Source: Flectonema sp. DT1601 (taxonomy: Eukaryota; Euglenozoa; Diplonemea; Diplonemida; Diplonemidae). Taken from it: DNA of 64,000 nucleotides. The position numbers were made by a program, and so were the translations under genes. The notes beneath the pieces were generated by a model. That model was not told the origin of the DNA. It did no database searches and worked only from the letters and a program-made list of their open reading frames with translations. Below are positions 54,725-64,000 of this stretch, in pieces; position 1 is the first letter of the stretch, and each line of letters begins with the position of its first letter. Location of the stretch: contig OZ025790.1 of assembly GCA_964019425.1 (NCBI GenBank), positions 558,001 to 622,000 on the forward strand. The letters are read 5' to 3'.

Positions 54725-55775
54725 GCCTCACTGCCCTGCTTACCAGTAATTCCAGTTGTTCGAAGCACTCTTTTGGTAGCATCCAAGCAAAGCTCTCAAC
54801 ACCATAAATCACCCTTGCTAACACCAGTATACTGATGAGTGTCCTCCTTCTGCAGCCTATCCTGGTGAGTCTAACCAACAAGCCTAGACCCTTGGAAGCA
54901 GCTGTCATCATCTTTTGTATTTGCGACTTAAAGGTTAACTTCTCGTCATAATGTACACCCAGGTACCGCACGGTATTCGTCTTGTGAACTTTTCGTCCAA
55001 CCGCATAGGCAAATCCGTGTAATCCAGGTCCCACTCTTTCCAGCATCTTATCTATTTCTGCCTTGTTGTGGGCTTTCTTCAGTTGTGAGTGGCACTTGGC
55101 CTCACGTGAAGCCAGGGTTCTTATTGATTTTGATGTGTGAGTCAAGTGCCCACCTTTCAAATATTTTGACGCGTTGTTAACCAAAAAAAAAAAAAAAGAC
55201 AGTCGGTTCACCAAATCAAAGTTTATGAAGATAGAGAATAACTGGGGTCCCAGCACGCTTCCTTGTGGTACTCCTACTCGAATGTTCCGGAATGCTCCCT
55301 TCACTCCATTCACCCTTGTTGAAATCTTCCTGCTAGTCAAGTAGTTTTGAACCCACGTAGATATTTCGTATTTTGGACATCTTATTCAGAAGAGTTACCG
55401 GAAGGGTTGAACTGCATCGAAGGCTTTTGTAGGTCGAAGGTGATTAATATCGCTTCTTCTCCCATTGCCTTGGCTCTTTTGAGTCTGTCTGTAACTATAC
55501 TGAGATTTTAAATGGAATCCCGTCCTCGTTTGTAGGCTGCTTGCCTCGGATTCATTCTGTCTTTCAACAGATGGTGCATCCGTTCTACGACCATTCTTTC
55601 AAAGAGCTTCGAGATGGTCGAGGTCGAAGGTCGAGGTTAGTGCTATCGGTCTGTACGATAAGACTTGTTTCTTGTCTTTATCAGGTTTCAGTATGGGTAT
55701 TACCATTCCACTTTTCCAGCACCTGGGTACTGCTGTTGCCATGGGGGGTTGAATAGTCTTAGTAGTTGCTCGAGG
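54725..55775 (-). other. Inverted internal segment of LINE A2 (RT palm and thumb)
   Basis: On the minus strand this block reads RT sequence in family order: a PIALTS-like box, GEEAILITFDLQK (motif A), IRVGVPQGSVLGPQLFSIF (motif B/C entry), then VRYLGVHYDEKLTF and the thumb. Inverting it in place would restore the collinear LINE order with its neighbours. The ends carry a 10-bp inverted pair (TACCAGCCTC left, GAGGCTGGTA right). An A-run (on the minus strand, T-run) interrupts it near 55185. Confidence 0.85.
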
Positions 55776-56617
55776 CTGGTAACTGGATGTCTGCGGAGCA
55801 CCAAACTACAGGGACCTTACAAAGAAGCCGGCACGCTAAGGCTGAAGGAACACATCCAGTATAATGTGTAGAACTTATGAACGTTTTAAATTGAGTCCGT
55901 CCCTACCGACTCGCAAGCTGACGGGAACAGGGGGTTCAGAATTATTTCAAAAATCGAAATGGGGATGGAATGTCTGGATAGACTATGTCTCTGGCCTTGA
56001 CAATTACCGGGGCATTACCAACCTGGAAGTGAACCCAGAACACTACACTGTCCCTCCATGGGAAAGTACTAATGCGATGAAATTCACATATTCAAGCAAC
56101 AAGGAAGAGGCTGAACAGCGAGAAACTGAACTACCAGCTCACGAGACTTACATGACAGACTCGGCTGCCGCTGTGGTCATGGTTAACGGAAGCAAGATGC
56201 GTCTACTTGGGTATAAAATACCAGTAGCCTCTTATAGGGCCGAGCAGATTGCAGTAAAACTGGCGTTGGGAAATTTAGTTCAGGTGGCAGGGGATGAACA
56301 TGAATCCCTAACAGCAACGACGCACCTGTTGACTGATTCGATGTCAGTCATGCAGGCATTGGGGCAAGGGCCATATAAACAAAGGTCCCCAAAGTTGGCA
56401 ATGAAACTGGGGAAGAAGGGAATCCAAGTCCCGGCACACAGAAACGTGCGGTACAACGAAGTAGCGGACCAACTGGCGAAATTCGCTGCAGGCCTGAAGG
56501 AAGATCCACCTCACGAAGATGTTATTATTAAACAACTGCCCACTCAACTTGACATGGGAACATTGATGACGTTCCACAAGCAGGGAAAACGGGAGAACTG
56601 GATCGGATATCAACATT
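55776..56617 (+). pseudogene. LINE A2 RNase H region with in-frame deletions
   Basis: Continues A2 in the direct strand (VTGCLRSTKL onwards). Relative to A1 it lacks 9, 42, 6, 18 and 15 nt, each at a short direct repeat. The 42-nt loss removes the first catalytic Asp (YTDGS). A 2-nt loss near 55864 shifts the frame. Most substitutions against A1 are A in A1 and G here. Confidence 0.82.
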
Positions 56618-57539
56618 GAAGGTCAAACCCACGAGGGTGACCCAATGAGCGGGGGCGACCGTAAACGCCATTTTTCCGGGAAGGGAGCTGGGGGAAAGAG
56701 GGGATATTGAATGGAGGGAAAACCACGCGATGTGTGGGGGCCTGTTCCGGAAGGCAAAAAGCGGATCGGAAGACCGCCGAAAAAATCACTTGCCGAACCT
56801 AGGGAAACCTGGAACTCGAGAATCAGTGCACTCTGCGTCATACCGAAAAGTACACCTGGGCAATTACATTTCATCCTAAATAGCTACCTCGTTACCGCCA
56901 TGCAGGCTACCGTCTTACGAAACGATAGGAAACCTTGCTACCACGTAGGTACGCTTGCAAGCTGACTTCGCATCGTATTTCTTTCAATTCCCGATTACTG
57001 AAAGAATTAGGCCATTGTTCTCCTTTCGAGTAGGCAAGAAGATCTACCGGATGACACGTCCCCTGAAGAAGCCCTTGCTGACCTTTATTTGTATTAACAG
57101 CCCGGGTTAATTGTTTTCCCCATAACTTGTGAATTTCAATAGGTAGGTTATTTCTCTGTCACAAGCCTGTTTGCATCAAGCGGCGCTCTCTAGACTAACG
57201 TCACTTCTTTGGAAGCAAGGCAAACCTTCATAGAGCTCTCTTGGAGAAGTTTGGGCCAACAAACCTGTAAACCTGCAAAGTCGGATCGAGTCAATGAAGT
57301 GGTACGAACCTTTGGGGAATGGGCATTACATTCATGTGAAGCCGAACGGAACAAGCAGCCCTGTGTACTCGTACTAGCATACTTTTCAATTTGTTGTGGC
57401 CACAGCAGAACTTGTGAAAGACAACAGTAAAAAAGAAGGAAGACTATGCTGTCACTCACTTTTACGTGGTGCCGCCACATAGAATAAAGACAAAGCTGCC
57501 GAACAAACCAACAACAATAAAAACACTAAAGATGGATGC
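56618..57539. other. Unassigned mosaic DNA, includes a possible RT fossil
   Basis: Base composition is more balanced than in host intergenic DNA. At about 56711-57080 two patches in neighbouring frames resemble the fingers and palm entry of a reverse transcriptase. The family could not be decided (DIRS-like or other). The piece is short, broken and old-looking. The rest up to 57539 has no recognisable feature. Confidence 0.35.
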
Positions 57540-57955
57540 TCAGCGCTTCCCCCCAACTAAAGAAAGTTCACAATCGAGGGGGGATAGATAAGATGCTGGA
57601 AACAGTGAGTGGGGCCAGGACACCGCACTTGCAACTGGACGTAAAGTACATAAGATGAAAGTTGCAAGGTACTGGGGCACGTCTCAAAATTCCATTTAGG
57701 TAATTTGCCACCGAAACTGAGCACCTGGTGCCGGTGTCCCGTCGAATCGAAACGGCCCGGTACAACCTCTACGCAGAAGTAATCTGCACCACAGTGTAGA
57801 TTCTTCTAAGTGATCTCAGGCTTTAAGTCATCAAAACAAAGATACGAAGCCTAGGGTCCCCACCCCCAAAACAAAGAAAGTAAGAAAGAAAGAAAAAGAA
57901 CAACCGCCTAACAGCGCAATCAGCTCACAGGTCGTGGTGCACAAAAAAAAAAAGC
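57540..57955 (+). mobile_element. LINE A relic A3: RT patch plus 3' UTR and poly(A)
   Basis: Near 57585 the sequence GATAGATAAGATGCTGGAAA matches the A2 inverted block just before the GLHGFAYAV-coding region, with further similarity to about 57660. At 57815-57942 the LINE A 3' UTR recurs (CATCAAAACAAAG, GATACGAAGCCTA, (GAAA)n, AACAGCGCAATCAG) and ends in poly(A) at 57943-57953. It is shorter than in A1 through several small losses at direct repeats. It may be a separate insertion or the displaced tail of A2. Confidence 0.65.
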
Positions 57956-58640
57956 TCTCGCTATTGCAACTGACACCAGGGCGCAGATGAGGGTTCTTTA
58001 GGCAATCCCGGCCAAGGCATCCATATCCTTGAAGGCAGTGAGGGCCTACTCCCAGAGAAGGCTGCACAGCTTGTGCGGTTTTAGATGGGGATTTTGAAAA
58101 TAACTTACCGGAAAACGGAAGCACTGCCGGTCTCGAAGGCCTGTGGATGCTGGTTGGCTGCACTGACTGCCATCATGCTGATGGTGGGCAGTTTAGATTC
58201 CAGTTGCTTAACTGGATGATCAAGACCTGCACATACCCAATGTTGTATGGGCTTGATCACCAGCCCTGGGGGTAATTCCCATTACTGGGAGGTACCTTGT
58301 GCATTCAAAGGGCAGTGTTGCTGAAGTGGGCAAGGGACTTAGGCATGCAGGTTTGCCAGGATGTAACTCGTCCATTTTTGTTTCAAGCAGGCGCAGTGCA
58401 GATCTTGCCATGCGAACGGGCATCGAGGAGTAATTGAAAGCAAAACAGAAAGTAGTTCCAAGGCTGAACAGGCAACCCTGAAGTTGATTAGGGTTTGGAA
58501 AAGCAACCTCTGCCTTGGGCCCAGATGTGTAATTACGAGGGGCTTTCAGTGATTCTAAATTTGATCTGGATGAGCTGCGAGGTGGTTGCGGCACAGCTGA
58601 ACCCCCTCGATACTAGAAGAACAGCAGATGGTTAGAAAAT
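57956..58640. other. Unassigned DNA between LINE relic and candidate foldback element
   Basis: No open frame with recognisable motifs. A 124-codon minus-strand frame at 58594-58220 has mixed composition but no family resemblance that I can see. Confidence 0.4.
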
Positions 58641-58643
58641 TGG

Positions 58644-59795
58644 GGGGAATTCCCCGTTTGCGGGGAATTCCCCGTTGCCTACATAAAAAAAAGTTTTTTC
58701 TCCGTTGCCTGTCACCTTAACTTTTTTCCCCCGTCGCCACCCAAAAAGTTTTTTCGCTGCAACTCTTTTTTTTTTTCGCTTTTGTCTGCTAAACCTCCTT
58801 CCAGTGGGGCAGCAGGCAAGGGTGACACTTGTCAGGAGTGCACTCTCGCTAGGGAAGACATGTCCCAGAGTTGGTGTCGGAACACCGGCACGTTTATGGT
58901 TGGGAGGTGTATGTTTCCAGGCATTTGGTGGTAGGTAGGTAGGTGTTGAGTAGTTATTATCTGGAAACGTAGAGTAAAAAAACAAACAAACTATCAAGGG
59001 GACCTAGAACAGCAAGAAAAAAATGAGAATCCCTAAAAACCACCAAAATTTATTTTCAGCCACAAAGTTTCCATGAACACCCGCTCACCTTAAGCGCAAA
59101 CGGATGTTGAGAACGTTTGTACGGTGTTCGTCTGGCTTGACGAGATGAGCAAAGACAAGTACTCACGGAAAGGTTGGGTTGTTCGTCAGGTCTTGATAGT
59201 GTTCTCAGCCTCTGGAAGTTTTACTACGAGTGCATGCAAAGAACGGTATGTGTGCAGGGCTGGGTCACCTTACAGAGAACTGTTGTCCTCTTACACGTCA
59301 TTCCAACCGAATTTCAAAGTCAAGACACCTGCGAGTTACAGACAGCCTGGTCGCAAGCGACACTCCTGTTTCTGACCGGGTTATCAGGGTATCTAACTCA
59401 TGCAAGCATGAGAGCTTTTTTAAGGCTACCTTAAATTATCAAGAGCGCAGTACTGCCTGAAGGGTTCCCGCGTGTCAAGATGCATTTGCATGTACTGAGC
59501 AGAAGTTCCAAAAGGAAGATTACTTTTATCATTTCCCAAGTCATCACATCCTTAACCGTTTGTGTTATTAGCTTTCAATCAATCCATCAGATGAGTGTAT
59601 GGTATCTAACTAACCAGGTCGACAGGTGCACAAAAAAAAAAAAAAGAAAAAAAAAAGGGAAAAAGGTCAGGTGACACACAACAGCGAAAAAAAAAAAGAA
59701 AAAAAAACACAACGGAGAAAAATTCTTTTAGGTGGACTACAACGGAGAAAAATAAAGTTTTGGGGTAGCAACGGAAAATTTTCCTAGAAAATTAG
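58644..59795. mobile_element. Candidate foldback / long-TIR element
   Basis: The left part (58644-58790) has GGGGAATTCCCCG twice and CCGTTGCC-type units separated by A/T runs and a TGTCACCTTAAC box. The right part (59640-59795), read on the opposite strand, has GGAAAATTTTCCGTTGC, two TTTTTCTCCGTTGT units and a TGTCACCTGACC box in matching order. These are imperfect inverted repeats of more than 100 bp around a core of about 850 bp with no recognisable transposase. No target duplication was identified, so the limits are approximate. Confidence 0.4.
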
Positions 59796-61478
59796 ACTCA
59801 TTTGCACCTTCAATTTACCAGCCCGCAAAGGGGATTGAACCGCATAACAATGCAGATGAACTGGTGAAAAGATGTTAAGACCAAGCCGGTGCCAACGACT
59901 ATGGACTTCTTCGCACATAAGTCAAGGATGAGGGAAGCCAACAGAAAACTGCCTGGCAAGATTATGGGGGGTTCTGCAAGGGCAAAACCACTGATCAAAC
60001 GGGTGATGCCCAGGCAATATCTCGAAGCTACGGTCGTTCTTTCAGTTTCTTTAGTTCAATTTCCTCATGAGTGTCATAGCTTCAATTTTGCTCTCTTTTG
60101 CTTTAATCTCTTGCACGTCTCGTCCAAGACCCCCATCTTTCTCGGAAGGAAACAAACAAGAAATAAAGAAGGAATAAGCGTTGTCATACGCAGCACGAAA
60201 CTGTTTGTTCTATTTGTCCCCTTTGTATTTTACTAAACCTCAGCAGTGTGTAGTCTCAAATCATGTTGTACGAATCTATATTACAATTAACTTTAAGTGA
60301 CTATTTTCACAAATAACTATTACCTATCACAGCGACAGAGGGAAGGGGGCCTGACTAAATTTTCTTTTCCTTCCTCTTGCTATTTTTCTTTTTTACTTTT
60401 TTTTTTTAAATTTTTATCACAAAAAGGAATAACAACATTCATTTATTCAACTCAACTGAGACATGCCGTTATGAAAACAATATCTTACTGTACGCTTAAA
60501 TATCACATTGTGAAGAAGCAACACACAACTAAGCAACTCTTTAACATCACCAGAGGCGCTGAAGTTCTAAATGTAACTACACTTAAACAGATCGAAAATC
60601 GTAAGCTGCTTCAGAATTCTTCCAAATTCCAAAAAAAAAAAAAAAAAATAATAATAATAATCGCAGAGGCGTCCAAATGTTACATTTATTCATTCAAAAT
60701 GATATTAAAAAGCGTCCCTGTCTCAGTGTTGTTCTTCACTCAATATTATCAAAAAAATAAAACCAACAAACCGAAGTTAAAACGCATGCAAGTTTCGGGC
60801 TCGTGCATCATTTTCTGCCTCAATGACTTTCTTCCGTGTTCTAAATGTGCAACACAACGACGAGGCGAAGACGAGTTGATGTGCACCATAAGAACCCAAA
60901 AGAAAATCACATCCGACAGAATTAAAATAATGGGCTCACCAAGAAACTTGCATACATTTTGCTTCAATAATTGGCTAATATTTATTTATTTTATTGTTTT
61001 TTTTTTCTCTTTTCTTTTTTTTCGTCAGTTTGGGTACAAAGTCTCGCACAGTTCAGTTTGCAAAAAAATACCTAAAAAGTCCTTAAGTAATAAGATCACT
61101 GCTGTTGAATTGAAAATAAAAAAAATAAATTAAATGTTGAAACTTGCAACTCGCTACCGAGATTTTTTTTGTTTTGCGGAAAAAAAAAAAAAAAGTTCCC
61201 CAATTGATATTACTTGTTTAAGGGTGAAGAAGGCCTAAGTGTTATCGACGGGTAATTTGATACTTTAGTTTTACTTGAAAAGTTGGGAGTATTGAGCTGG
61301 TGGTTACTTGAAGAAACCAATCCAATTATATTTAATATTTACAAAAGATAAACAAACGTCAGGTAGCCGTGTAATGTATTGCAATTGACGGCTGTTTTGT
61401 ATTTTAGTTACAAAGACCACAGTGTGCAGTTAGTTGATTTCTCTTGTACAACAAAAACATACGCAACCACTCGCTCTC
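59796..61478. other. Intergenic DNA between the mobile-element region and the LRR gene
   Basis: Includes poly-A (60632-60647) and poly-T runs. A 278-codon frame on the plus strand (60297-61133) has no ATG at its start, runs through homopolymers and has the composition of translated AT-rich DNA; I do not support it. The right part probably contains the 3' UTR of the LRR gene. Confidence 0.5.
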
Positions 61479-63087
61479 TTATCCAACAGTGAGAGACACA
61501 CCACCTCCTGATCCTCCAGAAGGAGGAGCTGTTTTTATTATTTTTTTTTTGGTCAAGTTAGTGTTTCGAAGCAAGGAACAAAGGAAACATACCTCCTTCA
61601 CGATTACCCCTTGCGGGACTACCACCACCCAAGCCACCTCCTAGGGTGCTTGGGGAGCTTGAAACTTGCTGGCGTGGGGGTCCAGTTCTCTTATCATCAA
61701 TAAACTTTCCTTCGATACCTTTCGATTTTACAATCGATTCTAATGACTCGTAGGCTTGTCTGGTTGTGTCTGACATGTCGAGAGGGTTTCCTTTTAACGC
61801 AATTCTCTTGATCGCATTCAACTTACCCATAGCAGCTGGTAGAGCGCTAATCTTATTATCAACAAGGAACAAGTGGTTTAAAGGATCCTTTTTGTTTTCT
61901 AGACGATCGATATCATCCGGAATGCTTGTGATTTGATTTCCATTGAGTTCTAACACAATCAAGAAAGGTAAGTCCAAGAAGCAATCAGGAATACAGGTCA
62001 GCTGGTTATTTGGAATTTGAATCTTCTTTATCGAAGATAAAAGCGGCCAACCATTAAGGATTGAGGAGTCTGTCAGTTTGTTCTTCCCGGCAGCGAATGT
62101 GTGCAGACTTTGTTGGTCAAATAATGACTCGTGTAATGTGGTCATTTGATTCTCACTCAAGTTGACTTCCTCTAAATATTTGTGAACTCCAAGAACTGGC
62201 ATCTCCGACAACTGATTTCCGTTTAGTTGTAATTCGCGGAGGCTCGTAAGCGGGGCGAGCGATGGAAGACGAATTATTCTGTTCCAGAATAACGCAAGTC
62301 TTCTCAGCTTTTGCAACTCTGTGAACGCATCTGGTTTTATTGCCATGATCTTATTAGATGACATGTTCAATTCCGTCAGATTCTTCAAAGTTCCGATACT
62401 CGCCGGAGGTTTCAAGATCGAGTTGTTATAGAAGTTGAGATACGTTAGGTTCTCACATTTCGAAATTTCATCAGAAAGTTCTCCAACAAAGCTGCACTTG
62501 TAGGCATCGATCTTTTCCAGATTCTTGAGACTGGCACCAAATCCTTCTGGAAGTTCCTTAAACTTTGGGTTGTCAGAAATATTTAAGTATTTCAGATTCT
62601 GTAGCTGCATTATATCTTCAAGTCCTCCAATTTGATTGTCCTCAACACTCAGAGCAGTGACGGCTGACTGATTCTTAAGGTTGTGAGGGAGTTCCACGAG
62701 ATTCTTTTTGCCGATATCAAATTTTGTGACACCGTTTGCGAGAGCGCTATCAATAGCCCCAGGGAGATCACCGTGTTCTTCATTGATTTCCTCTAATCCT
62801 TCTGCTGGGTCATCTAATTCAGGCAACTCAGCTGGCAAGTCGTCTGCAGCTGCAGCTGCAGTTTCCGCTTGAACCGGAGGAGTGTCTTTGTCCTGCGCTG
62901 CTGGTTTTTCCCCAGATCCACCAGGCACCCCTCCATACTTCGACTCGTCAAGAGTCCCCAAGAATGACCTCAGCTCCGCTACTGGATTGGTTGGCCGCTT
63001 AGCCAGCAGATGTAACATCATGTCGTTGATTAACGCTGGAACATTACTTTCCTTTAGGAACGCTGCACTTTCGTCCAGATCAGTCAT
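61479..63087 (-). CDS. Leucine-rich-repeat protein with N-terminal RIIa-like docking segment (two exons)
   Basis: 514 aa on the minus strand: exon 1 at 63087-61593, intron 61592-61529 (64 nt, GTATGT...AAAAACAG, phase 1), exon 2 at 61528-61479 giving APPSGGSGGGVSLTVG and TAA. Unspliced, the end would be a non-repetitive hydrophobic tail. Residues 10-50 (VPALINDMMLHLLAKRPTNPVAELRSFL) resemble the RIIa/DPY-30 dimerisation-docking helix pair used by many ciliary scaffold proteins. An acidic Ala/Pro-rich linker follows, then about 13 LRRs at 120-450 (LTYLNFYNNSI, LRELQLNGNQLSEMP). A partly basic tail closes it. The start is the first in-frame ATG. A short minus-strand upstream frame overlaps this ATG. 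Confidence 0.85.
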
Positions 63088-63756
63088 TTTTGTGGTGCTT
63101 GACAATAATAAAGTTAGACTTTCGCACAATAAATATAATCTCGTTCACCAACTTCATGACGACTCTCAACATCATCTGTGGAAGAAAAAAGAAAGAATTT
63201 CAGTTGTAAAAGTTGTTAATTAATAATCGCATCCAACGAATGAAACAACACGGGCTTCCTTTATTTCCGTTTTGAAATAAAGACACTGGACCTGTGACTG
63301 TTTCTAGGAAGGAGAAGGGGACACGACACGCAACACACTACTTGGGGTGGATTTTAAACACTAATATATATTTCCTCATTGGAGGTATTGATGAAAACGT
63401 TGCGCGTATAAACCGAATATTATTGAGTTCCGATATGAGATCTTCAAGTTCCTCTTTCGAAGTGTTTGTTCACTGGAGCGCATAGTAGGATATTCATCAC
63501 AAGAATTCTTACTCGAGTCAATGCCCAAGTTTGCTCTCAGACCTTCAAGACCTACGAGTACACGCGCACACAACAAAGTTTACAAAGTGTGCGAATATCA
63601 AATGGCTAACAAATTATTGCGTAAGATGTTCGTAATTCCTAAAGGCTAATCGCTGCGGGGCTGAATGGCAGCGACTCCCTTCCCTTTTTGTTGTTGAAAA
63701 AGGGAACAGATGAGAGAAAATGAGGTAGCGGTAGTTGTTGTAGCGAATCACCAGTT
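63088..63756. other. Leader of the LRR gene and intergenic DNA
   Basis: On the minus strand TTCCACAG at about 63187-63180 is followed by an ATG-rich leader. A 31-codon upstream frame ends in a TGA overlapping the main ATG (AAATGACTGA), which could reduce translation of the LRR gene. Otherwise no feature is seen. Confidence 0.4.
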
Positions 63757-64000
63757 TTAGTATTTGAAGGCAATCTCACTACCCTGGGATCCACTCTGTG
63801 TTTGTTTTGTTAGTGTAACTGGCTATGTTAGGAAAAAAAGTAATAAATAAAAACAAACCTTTCTGGCACTCGCAAGTTCGTTCTTGTATTCCTGCAGTCT
63901 ATCTCTGGAAAGGGTTCTGTTTGACTTTGGGTCCGAGAAGTCGAAGTCCTGTGCTACCAATGCAGGTGGTTGGCAAGTGAGGGCTGAGTTGCGGTGGGCG
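63757..64000 (-). CDS. 3' end of an unidentified minus-strand gene (two exons, runs off the window)
   Basis: The exon from the window edge (64000) to 63859 is open and reads ALVAQDFDFSDPKSNRT and then LSRDRLQEYKNELASARK. A GTTTGT donor begins at 63858, and after 63 nt an acceptor AACAAACACAG ends at 63796. The last exon, 63795-63757, adds SGSQGSEIAFKY and TAA in phase 0. Charged and probably coiled coil; the family cannot be judged from 59 residues. Confidence 0.65.

Larger units (their letters stand above)
52728..56617 (+). mobile_element. LINE copy A2, near full-length at the 5' end but internally inverted and deleted
   Basis: Follows the poly(A) of LINE B without spacer. Order: leader, ORF1, endonuclease (truncated near 54120), RT entry region (54250-54720), an inverted block (about 54725-55775, minus strand) holding the RT palm and thumb, then direct sequence again from 55776 with RNase H. 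It breaks off near 56617 with a jump into 3' UTR sequence. Its RNase H part matches A1 and has five small in-frame deletions relative to it. Confidence 0.85.

Noticed and set aside
52728-56617. Twin-priming as the origin of the inverted block in LINE A2
   Set aside because: Twin-priming puts the inverted part at the 5' end of an insertion; here direct-strand LINE sequence continues collinearly on both sides.
56711-56965. AT-hook protein based on a GRPPKK motif
   Set aside because: A single short motif in a broken frame within mobile-element debris is not enough.
59815-59845. tRNA-like GGATTGAACC box on the minus strand
   Set aside because: The T-stem does not pair and no acceptor or anticodon arm could be built around it.
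60297-61133. 278-codon open frame on the plus strand
   Set aside because: It has no ATG start, passes through poly-A/T runs giving KKKKKIIIII, shows no domain, and sits in DNA with 3' UTR character.
1-64000. CRISPR arrays, bacterial operons, riboswitches
   Set aside because: Spliceosomal introns, poly(A)-tailed LINEs and class II tRNA structure show nuclear eukaryotic DNA; no spaced repeat arrays were seen.

Overview
The window looks like nuclear DNA from a protist of unresolved position. It uses the standard genetic code, has compact genes, very AT-rich intergenic DNA full of 15-37 nt poly-T or poly-A runs, and short spliceosomal introns (about 63-135 nt). Several products suggest a motile, probably flagellated cell: an IQ/ankyrin protein of IQANK1 type, an LRR protein with an RIIa-like docking segment, and an EF-hand cyclic-nucleotide-gated channel. 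The adenylosuccinate lyase is the E. coli-like form, which argues against an ordinary animal or fungus. Tyrosine-kinase-like receptors are present. I cannot name the taxon.

Layout. 1-2087: T-rich DNA with one possible terminal exon on the minus strand. 2088-3493: adenylosuccinate lyase. 4122-7046: EF-hand/CNG channel. 7047-15305: an 8 kb stretch with no supportable protein gene but one convincing splice-site pair. 15306-16568: divergent actin. 16815-20810: two tandem receptor-kinase genes sharing a gene-conversion-like tract. 22037-22687: small zinc-binding protein. 22914-24675: a complete but decayed pogo-type DNA transposon with TA target duplication. 24717-25166: His-rich orphan. 25707-27364: IQ/ankyrin protein. 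27794-27964: 56-aa membrane protein too short for most gene callers. 28351-29309: ubiquilin. 30283-30699: PTRHD1. 30954-32702: disordered protein. 33650-about 38036: large helical orphan with an apparent +1 frameshift near its end. 38366-45046: roughly 2.1-2.2 kaa beta-repeat protein whose last exon runs antisense through a tRNA-Ser(AGA) gene.

45107-about 60300 is a mobile-element region: a 5'-truncated LINE (A1), a near full-length second LINE (B), an internally inverted and partly deleted copy of the first (A2), a further relic (A3), a possible reverse-transcriptase fossil and a candidate foldback element. Host genes resume on the minus strand: the LRR/RIIa gene (61479-63087) and the 3' end of another gene (63757 to the window edge).

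The strongest cross-window pattern is splicing. All nine well-supported coding introns end in AACAG, usually preceded by A-rich rather than pyrimidine-rich sequence, and a tenth ends in ACACAG. The same motif precedes several start codons. This points to a lineage-specific acceptor signal, possibly a branch point fused to the 3' splice site, or in some cases a trans-splicing acceptor.
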